Under the pieces are notes generated by a model that worked only from the letters and a program-made list of their open reading frames with translations, did not search any database and had not been told where the DNA came from. A stretch of 64,000 bases of DNA from CAYPKW01 sp964411425 (GTDB lineage Bacteria; Pseudomonadota; Alphaproteobacteria; Dongiales; Dongiaceae), in assembly GCA_964411425.1 (NCBI GenBank), contig CAYPKW010000007.1:6533-70532 (forward strand), written 5' to 3'. A program made the translations under genes and the position numbers. Below are positions 43,273 through 53,035 of the stretch, piece by piece; within the stretch, counting starts at the first letter, position 1; every line of letters begins with the position of its first letter.

Positions 43273-44424
43273 ATGACGACTGTGGCGACGATCTTTGACT
43301 GGCTCTTTTTGGCACTCGCTTGCGCCGGCAGTGTTTACGCGCTCGTCGCGGCTGTTTTGGTCCGGCGGTTCTTCCAATCGAAACCACCGGCCGCAGCGGA
43401 ATTTGCGGCAGTGACCATTCTGAAACCCCTGAGTGGTGATGAACCTGGCTTGCGGGCTCATTTGGAGAGTTTTTGTCATCAGGATTACCCAGGCGAAGTA
43501 CAGATCATTTTTGGGGTCATGGATCCGAACGACCCCGCGATTCGCTGCGTCGAAGCGCTGCAGCGGGACCTGCCAGACCGCGACATCCGACTCGTCATAG
43601 ACACCAGGGAATATGGTGCCAATAGAAAGGTATCGAACGCCATCAACATCGTGCGCGAAGCGCGCCATGATATTCTCGTATTGGCCGACAGCGATATCGG
43701 CGTTCACCCGAGCTACCTTCGCCACATTGTCACCGAACTTTCGGCGCCCGGCATCGACCTGGTTACCTGTCTTTATCGTGGTATGCCACTGCGTGGCATC
43801 TGGGCACAGCTCTCGGCGATGGCCATCGACTACCATTTCCTGCCCAGCGTGATATTTGGACTCGCCGTTGGGCTTGCGCGGCCCTGCTTCGGTGCTACAA
43901 TCGCGTTGCGCCGAACGGTTCTGGAACGGATCGGCGGATTGGAACCCTTCGTCAACTATCTCGCCGATGACAATGCCCTTGGCGAAGCCGTCCGGCGCCA
44001 AGGACTTGGCGTCGCAATTCCGCCGATGACAGTCACCCATGCCTGCAGGGAGCGAGACCTGGCTGACTTGATGACCCATGAACTACGCTGGGCGCGCACG
44101 ATTTGGTCCGTGGATCGGACCGGCTTCATCGGCTCCATAGTGACCCATCCTGTGCCGCTGGCGCTCATTGGCGCCACCGCCTTGGGATTTTCGCTTGCCG
44201 CGACAGCGATTCTTCTGCTCACATTGTGCAGCCGGGCGGTACTGCTGCGCCAGGTCGATCAATCTTTGGGCATCCAGGGCCGGCGCTGGTGGCTTTGGCC
44301 CGCGCGCGACGTGCTATCGTTCGTTATATTCATTGTGAGCTTCTTCGTCCGGTCCGTGACCTGGCAGGGGCGTCGTTTCCGGATCGGTCCATATGGCATG
44401 CTGTCATCGCTGAAGGGCCACTGA
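43273..44424 (+). CDS. hpnI: Hopanoid glycosyltransferase HpnI
   Basis: A 383-residue membrane GT2 enzyme. An N-terminal helix (residues 8-30) leads to VTILKPLSGDEPGL near 47, the LADSDIGVHPSYL metal site near 136, and the acceptor motif HELRWARTIW near 271. Three C-terminal helices follow. HpnI transfers N-acetylglucosamine to bacteriohopanetetrol. The ATG at 43273 is preceded by GGAG; a longer in-frame start (43159) lacks homology. From here to hpnL the DNA has lower GC than the rest of the locus. Confidence 0.9.
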   Translation: MTTVATIFDWLFLALACAGSVYALVAAVLVRRFFQSKPPAAAEFAAVTILKPLSGDEPGLRAHLESFCHQDYPGEVQIIFGVMDPNDPAIRCVEALQRDLPDRDIRLVIDTREYGANRKVSNAINIVREARHDILVLADSDIGVHPSYLRHIVTELSAPGIDLVTCLYRGMPLRGIWAQLSAMAIDYHFLPSVIFGLAVGLARPCFGATIALRRTVLERIGGLEPFVNYLADDNALGEAVRRQGLGVAIPPMTVTHACRERDLADLMTHELRWARTIWSVDRTGFIGSIVTHPVPLALIGATALGFSLAATAILLLTLCSRAVLLRQVDQSLGIQGRRWWLWPARDVLSFVIFIVSFFVRSVTWQGRRFRIGPYGMLSSLKGH

Positions 44425-44425
44425 C

Positions 44426-45856
44426 ATGTTGAGGACGTTGTTTCTTCAAGCACCGACCTTCGATGGTTTCGATGGCGGTGCCGGATCGCGCTATCAGGCG
44501 AAGCGTGAGATCCGGTCTTTCTGGTACCCGACCTGGCTGGCCCAGCCGGCGGCTCTCGTGTCGAACAGCAGGCTTATCGACGCTCCGCCGCACGGGACCA
44601 GGCTCGCGGAAATCGCCGCGCAGGCGAACGACTATGATCTCGTGGTCCTTCATACCTCGACCCCGTCCTTCGCCTTTGACGTCAAGGCCATCGCTGCGCT
44701 GAAGGACGTCAATCCCCAGTTGAAGGCCGGCATGATCGGCGCCAAGGTTGCCGTCGATCCGGAGGGGAGCCTCGAGGCCTCTGAAGCTGTGGATTTCGTT
44801 GCCCGCAATGAGTTCGACTTCACCATCAGGGATGTGGCGGAGGATCGCCCCTGGACTTCGATTGCGGGTCTGTCATATCGCAATGGCGAAGGCGTCATAG
44901 TCCACAATCCCGAGCGTCCAATTCTGGAGAACATGGACGCGCTGCCCTTCGTCACGCCCGTCTACAAGCGTGATCTGAACATCGAAAAGTACTTCATCGG
45001 TTATTTGAAGCACCCCTATATCTCGCTGTACACCGGTCGTGGCTGCAAGTCGCGCTGCACCTTCTGTCTATGGCCGCAGACCGTGGGCGGTCATCGCTAT
45101 CGTACGCGTAGCGTTGGCCATGTCGTGGAAGAGATCGCCTGGGCGAAGCATGCTTTCCCCCAGGTCAAGGAATTCTTCTTCGACGACGACACCTTTACCG
45201 ACGATCTTCCGAGAGCCGAAGCGATCGCCAAGGAACTGGGCAAGCTCGCCATCACCTGGTCGTGCAATGCCAAGGCAAACGTTCCGCGAGATTCCCTGAA
45301 GGTGCTGCGAGACAACGGTCTGCGTCTTCTCCTGGTTGGCTATGAGTCCGGCAACCAGCAGATCCTGTACAACATCAAGAAGGGTATGCGGATCGAGGTC
45401 GCCCAGAAATTCACCAAGGACTGCCATGACCTTGGCATCACCATTCATGGCACTTTCATTCTAGGATTGCCGGGTGAAACCAAGGAGACGATTGAAGAAA
45501 CCATCCGCTTCGCAACAAAGATCAATCCTCATACTATCCAAGTATCGCTGGCCGCACCATATCCCGGGACATTCCTTTATAAACAGGCGCTGGATAACGG
45601 CTGGCTCGATGATGCAAATGCCGAGCTTGTGGACGATCGCGGTGTGCAGATCGCGCCGCTTCACTACCCGCATCTCAGTCACAATGAGATATTCGATTCC
45701 GTCGAAACCTTTTACAGGCGCTTCTACTTCCGCTCCGGAAAGATCGCGTCGATCGTCGGCGAAATGGTTCGCAGCCCGGAGATGATGAAACGCCGTCTGC
45801 GCGAAGGCGTGGAATTCTTCCACTTCCTCCGCGAAAGGCGGGAGACGTCCATGTGA
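44426..45856 (+). CDS. hpnJ: Hopanoid radical SAM protein HpnJ
   Basis: A 476-residue B12-binding-type radical SAM protein, with a Rossmann-like N-terminal domain (residues 5-150) and the cluster motif CKSRCTFCLWP near 204. FFFDDDTFTDDL and FILGLPGETKETIEETI lie further on. HpnJ contracts the sugar ring to make the cyclitol ether head group. The ATG is one base after the hpnI stop. Confidence 0.92.
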   Translation: MLRTLFLQAPTFDGFDGGAGSRYQAKREIRSFWYPTWLAQPAALVSNSRLIDAPPHGTRLAEIAAQANDYDLVVLHTSTPSFAFDVKAIAALKDVNPQLKAGMIGAKVAVDPEGSLEASEAVDFVARNEFDFTIRDVAEDRPWTSIAGLSYRNGEGVIVHNPERPILENMDALPFVTPVYKRDLNIEKYFIGYLKHPYISLYTGRGCKSRCTFCLWPQTVGGHRYRTRSVGHVVEEIAWAKHAFPQVKEFFFDDDTFTDDLPRAEAIAKELGKLAITWSCNAKANVPRDSLKVLRDNGLRLLLVGYESGNQQILYNIKKGMRIEVAQKFTKDCHDLGITIHGTFILGLPGETKETIEETIRFATKINPHTIQVSLAAPYPGTFLYKQALDNGWLDDANAELVDDRGVQIAPLHYPHLSHNEIFDSVETFYRRFYFRSGKIASIVGEMVRSPEMMKRRLREGVEFFHFLRERRETSM

Positions 45857-46710
45857 AGGGACTGATCATCACCGCTGATGATTTCGGCGCCGCGGTCGAA
45901 GTGAATGAAGCAGTCGAAGTCGCGCACTATGCAGGGGTTCTGACCGCCGCCAGCCTCATGGTCACGGGACGTTCGGTAGCGGACGCGATTGCGCGGACGC
46001 GCCGCCTAACATCGCTAAGGGTCGGTCTGCATTTGGTGTTGATCGATGGCCGGCCGGCAAGTCCGGCGTCGTCCATTCCTGATCTTGTTCGGTCTGATGG
46101 TCGGTTCCGGAGCGATATGACCATGCTCGGAGCGGAAATGTTCCTCCGACCGAAGGTCCGTCGCCAGGTTGCAACGGAAATTGCCGCCCAGTTCGAAGCG
46201 TTCCAGGCGACCGGTCTGGCGCTGGACCATGTGAATGCCCATAAGCACTTCCACCTGCATCCGACAATCTCGGGGCTTATCCTCGAAATCGGCCGCAGAT
46301 TTGGCATACGCGCGGCACGCGTGCCCGCGGAACCGCGCACAATTCTGGCCTTGGCCGAACCTGGGATGAAATCGCGATCCGATTATGTCTTACTGCCCTG
46401 GGCAGCGATCCTGAAATCGCGATTTGAGAAAGCCGGCCTCTTGGTGCCGCAAAGCGTATTCGGGCTGGCGTGGTCGGGCGCGATGACTGCGCGCCGACTC
46501 GCCGCCCTCTTGCAACATTTGCCGCCAGGGCTAAACGAGATCTATCTGCACCCGGCAACGAGCGACAGCTTCGAGGGGGCAGCGCCGGGATATCACTACG
46601 CTGAGGAATTCGCGGCGTTGACGGCGCCGAGCACCATTGAAGAGGTGCGAAGAACGCGGGCCCGGCTCGGTGGTTTCGCGGACTTTGATGCGGCTAGAGC
46701 GCTCGCATGA
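45853..46710 (+). CDS. hpnK: Hopanoid deacetylase HpnK (YdjC family)
   Basis: A 285-residue YdjC/ChbG-type carbohydrate deacetylase, with metal residues in LIITADDFGAAVEVNEAV (Asp-Asp, residues 10-11) and the His cluster NAHKHFHLHP near 128-137. It removes the acetyl group from the N-acetylglucosaminyl hopanoid made by HpnI. The start is GTG in a GTGA overlap with hpnJ. Confidence 0.92.
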   Translation: MKGLIITADDFGAAVEVNEAVEVAHYAGVLTAASLMVTGRSVADAIARTRRLTSLRVGLHLVLIDGRPASPASSIPDLVRSDGRFRSDMTMLGAEMFLRPKVRRQVATEIAAQFEAFQATGLALDHVNAHKHFHLHPTISGLILEIGRRFGIRAARVPAEPRTILALAEPGMKSRSDYVLLPWAAILKSRFEKAGLLVPQSVFGLAWSGAMTARRLAALLQHLPPGLNEIYLHPATSDSFEGAAPGYHYAEEFAALTAPSTIEEVRRTRARLGGFADFDAARALA

Positions 46711-47759
46711 AGTATCTTGGCAAGGCGCTGGCTGTCGCTGGTCTTGCGCTTGCGACTTGGCTTTTCCTGCGTGAGGATCCGCAAGCCATCCTTGCGCTGT
46801 TGCGCGACGCCGGGCTCGCGCTCGCTGCCGCCAGCCTGATCCATGTGCTGCCGATGGCCCTCAATGCGCGCGGCTGGCAAGTTCTAATTCCCGGCGCCGG
46901 CCGGCCAAACCTCGCCGCGATGGTCCGCATCGTCTGGATCCGGGAATCCGTCAACGGACTCCTGCCGGTCGCCCGGATCGGTGGCGAGATCGTCTCGTTT
47001 CGCCTGATGCGCAAGATGGGCGTGCGTAGGGCGCCCGCCGCCGCCAGCCTGGTGGTCGACACGGGACTATGCCTGTTGTCCCAGCTTGCCTTCGCCTTGC
47101 TGGGCATCGGCTTGCTCGCGACCTACCATACCGGCGATCTCGTCCTGCAGCTCGGCGCTGGGTTGGCAATTGCGGTGCCCGTCGCAGTGCTGTTCATTTT
47201 GGTCCAGTATGCCCGTCCCTTCGAAAGAGTCGTGGGCCTGATCAATCGATTGGCCGCAGGGCGGTTAGATGGTGTCATCGGACATTCGGCGCGTTTCGAC
47301 CGGGCAGTACGCACCATGTATCGGCGGCGTGGCGCCGTTATTCGTAGCCTCCTGTGGCAATTTGGGGGCTATTTGGCGGGTGCCGTGGAGATTTGGGTAG
47401 CGCTACTTATTCTCGGCCATCCGGTGGGTCCGACGGAATCGCTCGCCATCGAGGCGGTGATCATGGCTGTGAGCAGCGCTGGCTTCCTGGTCCCAGGAGC
47501 CATCGGCATTCAAGAGGGCGGCTTCCTATTGATCGGCGGCGTGGTCGGGCTGGATCCGTCGATCGCGCTCGCGCTGGCCGCCGCAAGGCGGCTGCGCGAT
47601 TGCGTTATCTTCTTTCCCGGCCTATTGGCCTGGCACGTAATGGAAGGCCAAGAAATTGGGCGGGTGGCCTCCACACAAAAATCCTATCTCGGGTCCTGGG
47701 CGGCGAGCGCGAACGTCACTGCGTCCACACCCCGTTTATCGAGCAAGGAGCGGATTTGA
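46707..47759 (+). CDS. hpnL: Hopanoid-associated membrane protein HpnL (flippase-like)
   Basis: A 350-residue YbhN/UPF0104-type protein (lysylphosphatidylglycerol synthase membrane-domain fold) with about seven helices and the conserved PGAIGIQEGGFLLIGG loop near 268. The role is unproven; the fold suggests lipid translocation. It overlaps hpnK (ATGA). About 35 C-terminal residues after the last helix are polar and poorly conserved, close to where base composition returns to that of the locus. A second HpnL-like gene follows immediately. Confidence 0.88.
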   Translation: MKYLGKALAVAGLALATWLFLREDPQAILALLRDAGLALAAASLIHVLPMALNARGWQVLIPGAGRPNLAAMVRIVWIRESVNGLLPVARIGGEIVSFRLMRKMGVRRAPAAASLVVDTGLCLLSQLAFALLGIGLLATYHTGDLVLQLGAGLAIAVPVAVLFILVQYARPFERVVGLINRLAAGRLDGVIGHSARFDRAVRTMYRRRGAVIRSLLWQFGGYLAGAVEIWVALLILGHPVGPTESLAIEAVIMAVSSAGFLVPGAIGIQEGGFLLIGGVVGLDPSIALALAAARRLRDCVIFFPGLLAWHVMEGQEIGRVASTQKSYLGSWAASANVTASTPRLSSKERI

Positions 47760-47825
47760 CCCCGACCGGACCGATGACGGCATGATGGGATTCGGCAACA
47801 TTCCTTGCGTTGCCGCGATGGGCAG

Positions 47826-48812
47826 ATGCGGCGCCTGAAGATCGTCTATCTCCTGTTGGGCCTGGGATTGCTGGGCTGGGTGCTGTTCGACACCGACCTG
47901 GTCGATGTCGCGGCGCGCCTCAGGCAGGTCGGCTGGGGCATCGGGCTGGTGCTCGTGCTGTCCTTCGTGGTCATGGGCATCGATGCGCTCACTTGGCAGA
48001 TGGCGCTGCGCTCGGTGCCGCTCGACACGTCGTGGTTCTATCGCATGCTGCGGGTGCGGCTGGTCGGCGAAGCCTTCAACAGCGTAGTCCCGGCCGGAGG
48101 ATTCGGCGGCGAGCCGCTCAAGGCGATGCTGCTCAATCGCCATTACGGGGTTGCCTATCGCGAGAGTGCCGCCTCCATCGTCATGGGCCGCACGGTGAAC
48201 ATGATGGCCCAGGTGCCGTTTCTGGCCGGCGGCATCGCGCTCACCCTGCTATCGACCATGCTGCCGAACAGCTACAAAATGACGCTCGGCATCGGCCTTC
48301 TGCTGTTTACGCTGGCAACCCTGCTGCTGTTCGCGACCCAGCGCTTCCGGTTGGGTTCGCTCCTGCTGGAGCGCGTGCGTCGTTGGCGAATGGGACGCCC
48401 GCTCGCCGCCGGCGCGCGCGAGATGGCCGAGCTGGAAGGGCGGTTCGTCGGCTTTTACGTCGGCAATAGTCGGCTGCTCGGTCTCGCCTTCGCGCTCGCG
48501 CTCGCCAACTGGTTCGTCGGCACGACCGAGATTTACTGCATCCTCACGTTCCTCGGGCATCCGGTGTCGTTTCTCGACGCCTGGATTATCGAGGCGGCCG
48601 CGCAATTGGTGCGGGCCGCGACGTTTTTTATTCCGGCGAGCCTGGGCGCACAGGAAGGGGGGTTCCTGTTGATTTGCGCGGCGCTGACCGGACTGCCGCC
48701 GCTCGGCCTGGCGGTTGCGCTGCTGCGGCGCCTGCGGGAGATCGTCTGGATCGGCGCCGGATTCGCGTTGGGCTTCTGGTACTCGACGCGCGCGGCGCGC
48801 GTGGCGCGCTAA
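47826..48812 (+). CDS. Second HpnL-like flippase-fold membrane protein
   Basis: A 328-residue protein with the same fold as HpnL and the matching loop PASLGAQEGGFLLICAAL near 270, but its sequence is diverged and its codon use is GC-rich like the surrounding chromosome. Start 47826 (MRRLKIVYLLLG) is chosen over TTG 47805 because the helix begins there. It converges on hpnN with overlapping stop codons. It may be the original hpnL-type gene of the locus, or serve the CDP-alcohol-derived lipid. Confidence 0.82.
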   Translation: MRRLKIVYLLLGLGLLGWVLFDTDLVDVAARLRQVGWGIGLVLVLSFVVMGIDALTWQMALRSVPLDTSWFYRMLRVRLVGEAFNSVVPAGGFGGEPLKAMLLNRHYGVAYRESAASIVMGRTVNMMAQVPFLAGGIALTLLSTMLPNSYKMTLGIGLLLFTLATLLLFATQRFRLGSLLLERVRRWRMGRPLAAGAREMAELEGRFVGFYVGNSRLLGLAFALALANWFVGTTEIYCILTFLGHPVSFLDAWIIEAAAQLVRAATFFIPASLGAQEGGFLLICAALTGLPPLGLAVALLRRLREIVWIGAGFALGFWYSTRAARVAR

Positions 48813-51382
48813 CGCTTGACGAGCCCGAACAGCGCCGGCAGCACCGCGAGCGTGCAGAACAATACGTACCCTAGCTCGATCGCCAGCAGCGTTCCCATGC
48901 CGGCGGTGCCGGGATGGCTCGACAGTCCAAGGCTGCCGAACGCCGCCGCCGTGGTGAGCGCGCTGAACAGCACCGCGCGGGCGGTGCTCGACTGCAAGGG
49001 TCCTTCGAGACCGGCGCGCCAATTCATCACGAAGTAGATATCGAAGGCGACGCCGATGCCGAACAGCAGCGGCAAGGCGATGATGTTGGCGAAATTCAGC
49101 GCCAACCCGATGACCACCGTGGTCGCCATGGTCAACACGCCCGCCAGCACCAATGGCGCCAGCACCAGCAGCACGTCGAGCGGCCGGCGCAATACCGCCG
49201 CCAGCAGGACGGCGATGGCAACGAACGCCAAGATGCCGGCGGTGATGAAGGCGTCGACGATCGAGCGGGCCGATTCATGGATCGAGACCGCGGCGCCGGT
49301 CGCCTCCGGCACAGCCGCCTGGACGGCTGCGACGAAACGCCGCAGCGTCTCGGTATCGCTGGCGTCGCCGTTGGGAAAGAGCGCGACGCGCGCCCGGCCA
49401 TCGGCGGCCATCCATGCCTCCTTGAGGTCTCGCGGCAGGTCGTCGAGCGTCACCTGGTGAGCCGAGAGCGCCAGGCGCAGGGCGGCCAGTTGTTCGGTCA
49501 GTCCGTCGAGCAACGCCGATTCCAAGAGGGCGCGCAGACCGCCGCCGCGCTCGAGGACGCGGTGCAGCGCCTCCGCAAGGCGTCGTGACGAGCCGCCGCC
49601 TTCCTTAGGCACCACCGCGTCGAGCTTCTCGACCGCCGCCGCAATCGCCGCCATGACCTCCCCGTCGCTCGGCGGCGCGGCGACCCGCACCGGATTGAGC
49701 GTGACGCCGAGCAGGAGTCTCGCGTCTTCCAGAATGGCCAACTTCTCCGCCTGCTCCCTCGGCACGAAGCTGGCGAGGGATACGGCCCGGTCGATCTCCG
49801 GCAACGCCTCCATGCGTTCGGCGAGCGCCGCCGCCGCGGCGGGCGAGGGCGCCACCACGGCAGCAGTGAACGGCGCCCCCGAGCCGTCCGCGATGAGGTC
49901 GAACAGGGTGGCGACCGACTCGGTATTCGGATCCTTGAGGTTGAGCGGATTGAAATCGAAGTCCAGCCGCGGCACCGAGGTCAAGGCCGCCAGTCCGATC
50001 GCCACCGCGGCCGCTGCGACCGGCCGGCAGCGCCGCAGCAAGAAGCGGTCGACCGGCGCCGCCCAGGCAAACCCCACCGGGGCGCGTTCGGCCGGCGGGC
50101 GCAGCAGGGCGAGCAGCGCCGGCAGCAATGTCAGATCGAGCACCACTGCGATCAGCATGCCCGCCCCGGCGATGAGGCCGAGCTCGGCGATGCCCACGTA
50201 ATCGGTCGGCACGAGGGAGAAGAAGCCGGCCGCGGTCGCCGTCGCCGCCAACACGAGTGGCGCGCCCATGCCGGCGGCGCTACGCCGCAGGGCCTCGGCC
50301 AGATCCCCGCTTCGGTATCGTTCATCGCGGAAACGGACGCTGAACTGGATACCGAAATCCACCGCGATGCCGACATAAAGTACGACGAAGGCCACCGAGA
50401 TCAGGTTCAACGACCCGACGGCGGCGGTGGCGAAAGCCGCGGCGGCGGCCAAGCCGGCCACCAGCGTGATGAGGATCGCGGTGATGGTTCGCCACGATCG
50501 CAAGGCGACGAACAGCACCGCAAGAACGGCGGCGAACGTGATGACGATCGCCGCGCGGGCGCCCTCGGCAACCGAGGCGAACTCCTCGTCCGCCAGAGCG
50601 ATCTCGCCGGTGAGGCGGACGCGCACGCCGGCCTCGGGCGTCAATCCGGCCGCCTCGGCCGTGCGGCGAATGACCATCGACGCCGCGCCGCCCGGCTCGA
50701 GCGCGGCGAAATCGATGACCGGCTGAACCTGGATGACGCGGCGCAATTGCCGGGGCTCGGCCGCCCTGCCGGTGAGCAACGTCTGCCAGGACAGGGGTTG
50801 TTGGCGGCCGGCCAGAGCCGCCTCCGCCGCGTCCGCCACGCCGGCCAAGGACGCTTCGAGATCGGACAGCGCCGCCGCGCCCCGCGCCACGCCGTCGAGG
50901 GCAAGGGCGAGCACGTCGAACAGTCCGCGCAGGCTGGGGTCGGCGGCAAGCCCGCCGATCAGGGGCTGCGCCTGGATGAGCTTGTCGGCGACGCCGGTCA
51001 ATTCTTCCGGCGACAGATAGAGCAGGCCATTGCGCTGAAAGAACTCGCCGCCGTCCGGCCGCCAAACCGCCCGGAATTGCGACGGCTGCGAGGCCAAGCG
51101 GCGGGTAAGCGTCGTCGCCGCCGCCTCGGCGCGTTCCGGTGTCGCGGCCTCGACCACGACCGCGATCGAATCGTCGAGGCGCGGAAAGGCCGCGTTGAAT
51201 TCGGCCTGCCGCTGGCGCCACGGCAGCTCGCTCGACAGCAGCGCGGCGGTGTCGGTGTCGATGCCGAGGCGCTCCAGCGCGACACCGCCCAATAGGACGG
51301 TGCCCGCAAGCCCCGCAAGCGCCACGACGGCCGCCCGGCGCCGGCACAGGTCCACCAGCCGAACCAGCGATTGAACCAGCAT
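48809..51382 (-). CDS. hpnN: Hopanoid transporter HpnN (RND/MMPL family)
   Basis: An 857-residue RND-type protein. TM1 is near residues 17-35, a large periplasmic domain lies at about 40-265, five helices lie around 270-430 (with GIAVDFGIQFSVRFRDE near 335), a second periplasmic domain follows, and the last helices include GIGVAFDIYFVMNW near 775. HpnN moves hopanoids to the outer membrane. The ATG directly abuts the stop of copD (no gap), so hpnN is translated from a transcript carrying copper genes. Confidence 0.92.
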   Translation of the reverse strand: MLVQSLVRLVDLCRRRAAVVALAGLAGTVLLGGVALERLGIDTDTAALLSSELPWRQRQAEFNAAFPRLDDSIAVVVEAATPERAEAAATTLTRRLASQPSQFRAVWRPDGGEFFQRNGLLYLSPEELTGVADKLIQAQPLIGGLAADPSLRGLFDVLALALDGVARGAAALSDLEASLAGVADAAEAALAGRQQPLSWQTLLTGRAAEPRQLRRVIQVQPVIDFAALEPGGAASMVIRRTAEAAGLTPEAGVRVRLTGEIALADEEFASVAEGARAAIVITFAAVLAVLFVALRSWRTITAILITLVAGLAAAAAFATAAVGSLNLISVAFVVLYVGIAVDFGIQFSVRFRDERYRSGDLAEALRRSAAGMGAPLVLAATATAAGFFSLVPTDYVGIAELGLIAGAGMLIAVVLDLTLLPALLALLRPPAERAPVGFAWAAPVDRFLLRRCRPVAAAAVAIGLAALTSVPRLDFDFNPLNLKDPNTESVATLFDLIADGSGAPFTAAVVAPSPAAAAALAERMEALPEIDRAVSLASFVPREQAEKLAILEDARLLLGVTLNPVRVAAPPSDGEVMAAIAAAVEKLDAVVPKEGGGSSRRLAEALHRVLERGGGLRALLESALLDGLTEQLAALRLALSAHQVTLDDLPRDLKEAWMAADGRARVALFPNGDASDTETLRRFVAAVQAAVPEATGAAVSIHESARSIVDAFITAGILAFVAIAVLLAAVLRRPLDVLLVLAPLVLAGVLTMATTVVIGLALNFANIIALPLLFGIGVAFDIYFVMNWRAGLEGPLQSSTARAVLFSALTTAAAFGSLGLSSHPGTAGMGTLLAIELGYVLFCTLAVLPALFGLVKR

Positions 51383-53029
51383 CTAGCTTTCTCGGTAGAA
51401 GAACAGTAGCAGCCCGATCGCCGCGAAGCAGCAGGGCCAGAGCCAGCCCGCGATGCGGCCGACGGGCGGTTCGAGACGGATCTCGAGCCAGCGCGCCCAA
51501 CCGGCGGCGATCCCGAGCAGGCCCATGGAAATGTGCGTCAGCTCGATCAGCAGCTCCGACTTGACATTGCCGACCGGGTGCGTGTGGGTCAACAACAGGG
51601 CGCCCGCGATCGCCGTCAGCAGCGGAAACACTAGGCCACTCCTCGCCCAGCGGCCGGACTGCGCGCGCCACTCGAAGAAACTGAAGCCGGTAATGAGCAG
51701 GACGAAGATGCGGTGCTGCACCACGGAGGGGTCGCGGAGGCTCTCTAGAAGTCCGACATGGCCGAGCGGCCACACTTCTGGGTCGGAACGCAAGACGAGG
51801 AACGCGGCCAGCGCCAGGAACAGCAGCGGCCAATGACGCGCCCAGTCGACCCGCCCGGTCCGGCACAACAGCGCCAGCAGCGCGATGGACAACACGATGA
51901 TGCCGGCCCAGTTGTGGTTGAACTCAGACCAGGCGCCGTCATGGGCGTTGCGCGGCGGTGGCGACCCGCCTCCCGGGACATAGGCCTCGGGCACCTCGGC
52001 GGCCTCAGCCGCCATCGCCGCCTCCACTCGCGCCTGCAAGGACGGGATCGACAACATGGCGTGGTCGGGGCTGGTCAGGCTCGGCCGGCGCGGCGACATT
52101 CGCTCGCCGATGTCCGCAAGCGTCACCCGGTCGCGGACGAGATCGATGGCCGGGGGCAACGAGGTGAGCGACCCGGCGGCGAAGAACACTGCGATGCCGA
52201 TCCCGATCTCCACCTCGGCGAAGCGGCGCAGCCTGAGGGTAGGCGTCGCGGGCGCCCGTTCGAGGCGGGCCACGAGAAGGAAATTCATGGCTCCCAGGAA
52301 TAGGAGAGAGACGAGAAGAATGAATTTGGCGGCCGCCATCGCCCCGTAGGCCGTCCCGTAGATCGCATCGACGGCGCCGATATAGCCGATCCCCAAGACG
52401 AGCGCACCGGTCACGAGGGTCCCGACCGCCGCCATCGCCATGCGCGAGAAACGCCGGCCGACGAGCCGGGCCGCTTCGCCGCCACAGCGATTGAGGGTAT
52501 CGAGGAAATACGGCAGACCGCCTATCCAAACGCCTCCCCCCAGCAGGTGCAGCGCGGTCGCCGTCGCCAGCACGAGCCGGTCGTCGAGCCGAGCCATGGC
52601 GTGGCTGGTGAACGTGGCGGCGCCGGCCAACGCAAGGACGCCGGCCCCGAGGAGCAGCAGCCTGACCCGGTCCGGCGGGCGGCGCAGCAGCGCGATGGCC
52701 CCCAGCGCCAACGCGATCTTGGTCGCGCCGGCGCGGACGAAATCGCCTCCGGCCGCCTCGGCCAAGGGTAGGTCAAGGGTTCCCATCAGCATCGCCGAGC
52801 GGACCGCGATCCGCGCCGTCTCGATCGCGACGAGCGCCCAGGCGCTCCACTCGGCGCCGCGAGCGCAGCGCCGCAGCAGACCGCCCGCCGCCTCGCCCAG
52901 CGAGGGCGCCAGCGGGTGCGCGAGGAACAGCATGAAGGCGATGCCGCCGATCAGCAGCGACTGCGCGATCGAATCGAGCGCGTGCAGGCCTACCGTCAGG
53001 TAGGCGAAAATGTCGATCAGCAGCGTCAT
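51383..53029 (-). CDS. copD: CopD-domain copper transport membrane protein
   Basis: A 548-residue protein with about thirteen helices. The first 300 residues contain the CopD region (ATFTSHAMARLDD near 140, LLGGGVWIGGLP near 165). The C-terminal half carries further helices with histidines (NHNWAGIIVLS, THTHPVGNVKSELLIELTH in two parts) that could bind copper. CopD partners CopC in copper import or homeostasis. It starts 6 bases after the copC stop. Confidence 0.85.
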   Translation of the reverse strand: MTLLIDIFAYLTVGLHALDSIAQSLLIGGIAFMLFLAHPLAPSLGEAAGGLLRRCARGAEWSAWALVAIETARIAVRSAMLMGTLDLPLAEAAGGDFVRAGATKIALALGAIALLRRPPDRVRLLLLGAGVLALAGAATFTSHAMARLDDRLVLATATALHLLGGGVWIGGLPYFLDTLNRCGGEAARLVGRRFSRMAMAAVGTLVTGALVLGIGYIGAVDAIYGTAYGAMAAAKFILLVSLLFLGAMNFLLVARLERAPATPTLRLRRFAEVEIGIGIAVFFAAGSLTSLPPAIDLVRDRVTLADIGERMSPRRPSLTSPDHAMLSIPSLQARVEAAMAAEAAEVPEAYVPGGGSPPPRNAHDGAWSEFNHNWAGIIVLSIALLALLCRTGRVDWARHWPLLFLALAAFLVLRSDPEVWPLGHVGLLESLRDPSVVQHRIFVLLITGFSFFEWRAQSGRWARSGLVFPLLTAIAGALLLTHTHPVGNVKSELLIELTHISMGLLGIAAGWARWLEIRLEPPVGRIAGWLWPCCFAAIGLLLFFYRES

Positions 53030-53035
53030 GGCCGG

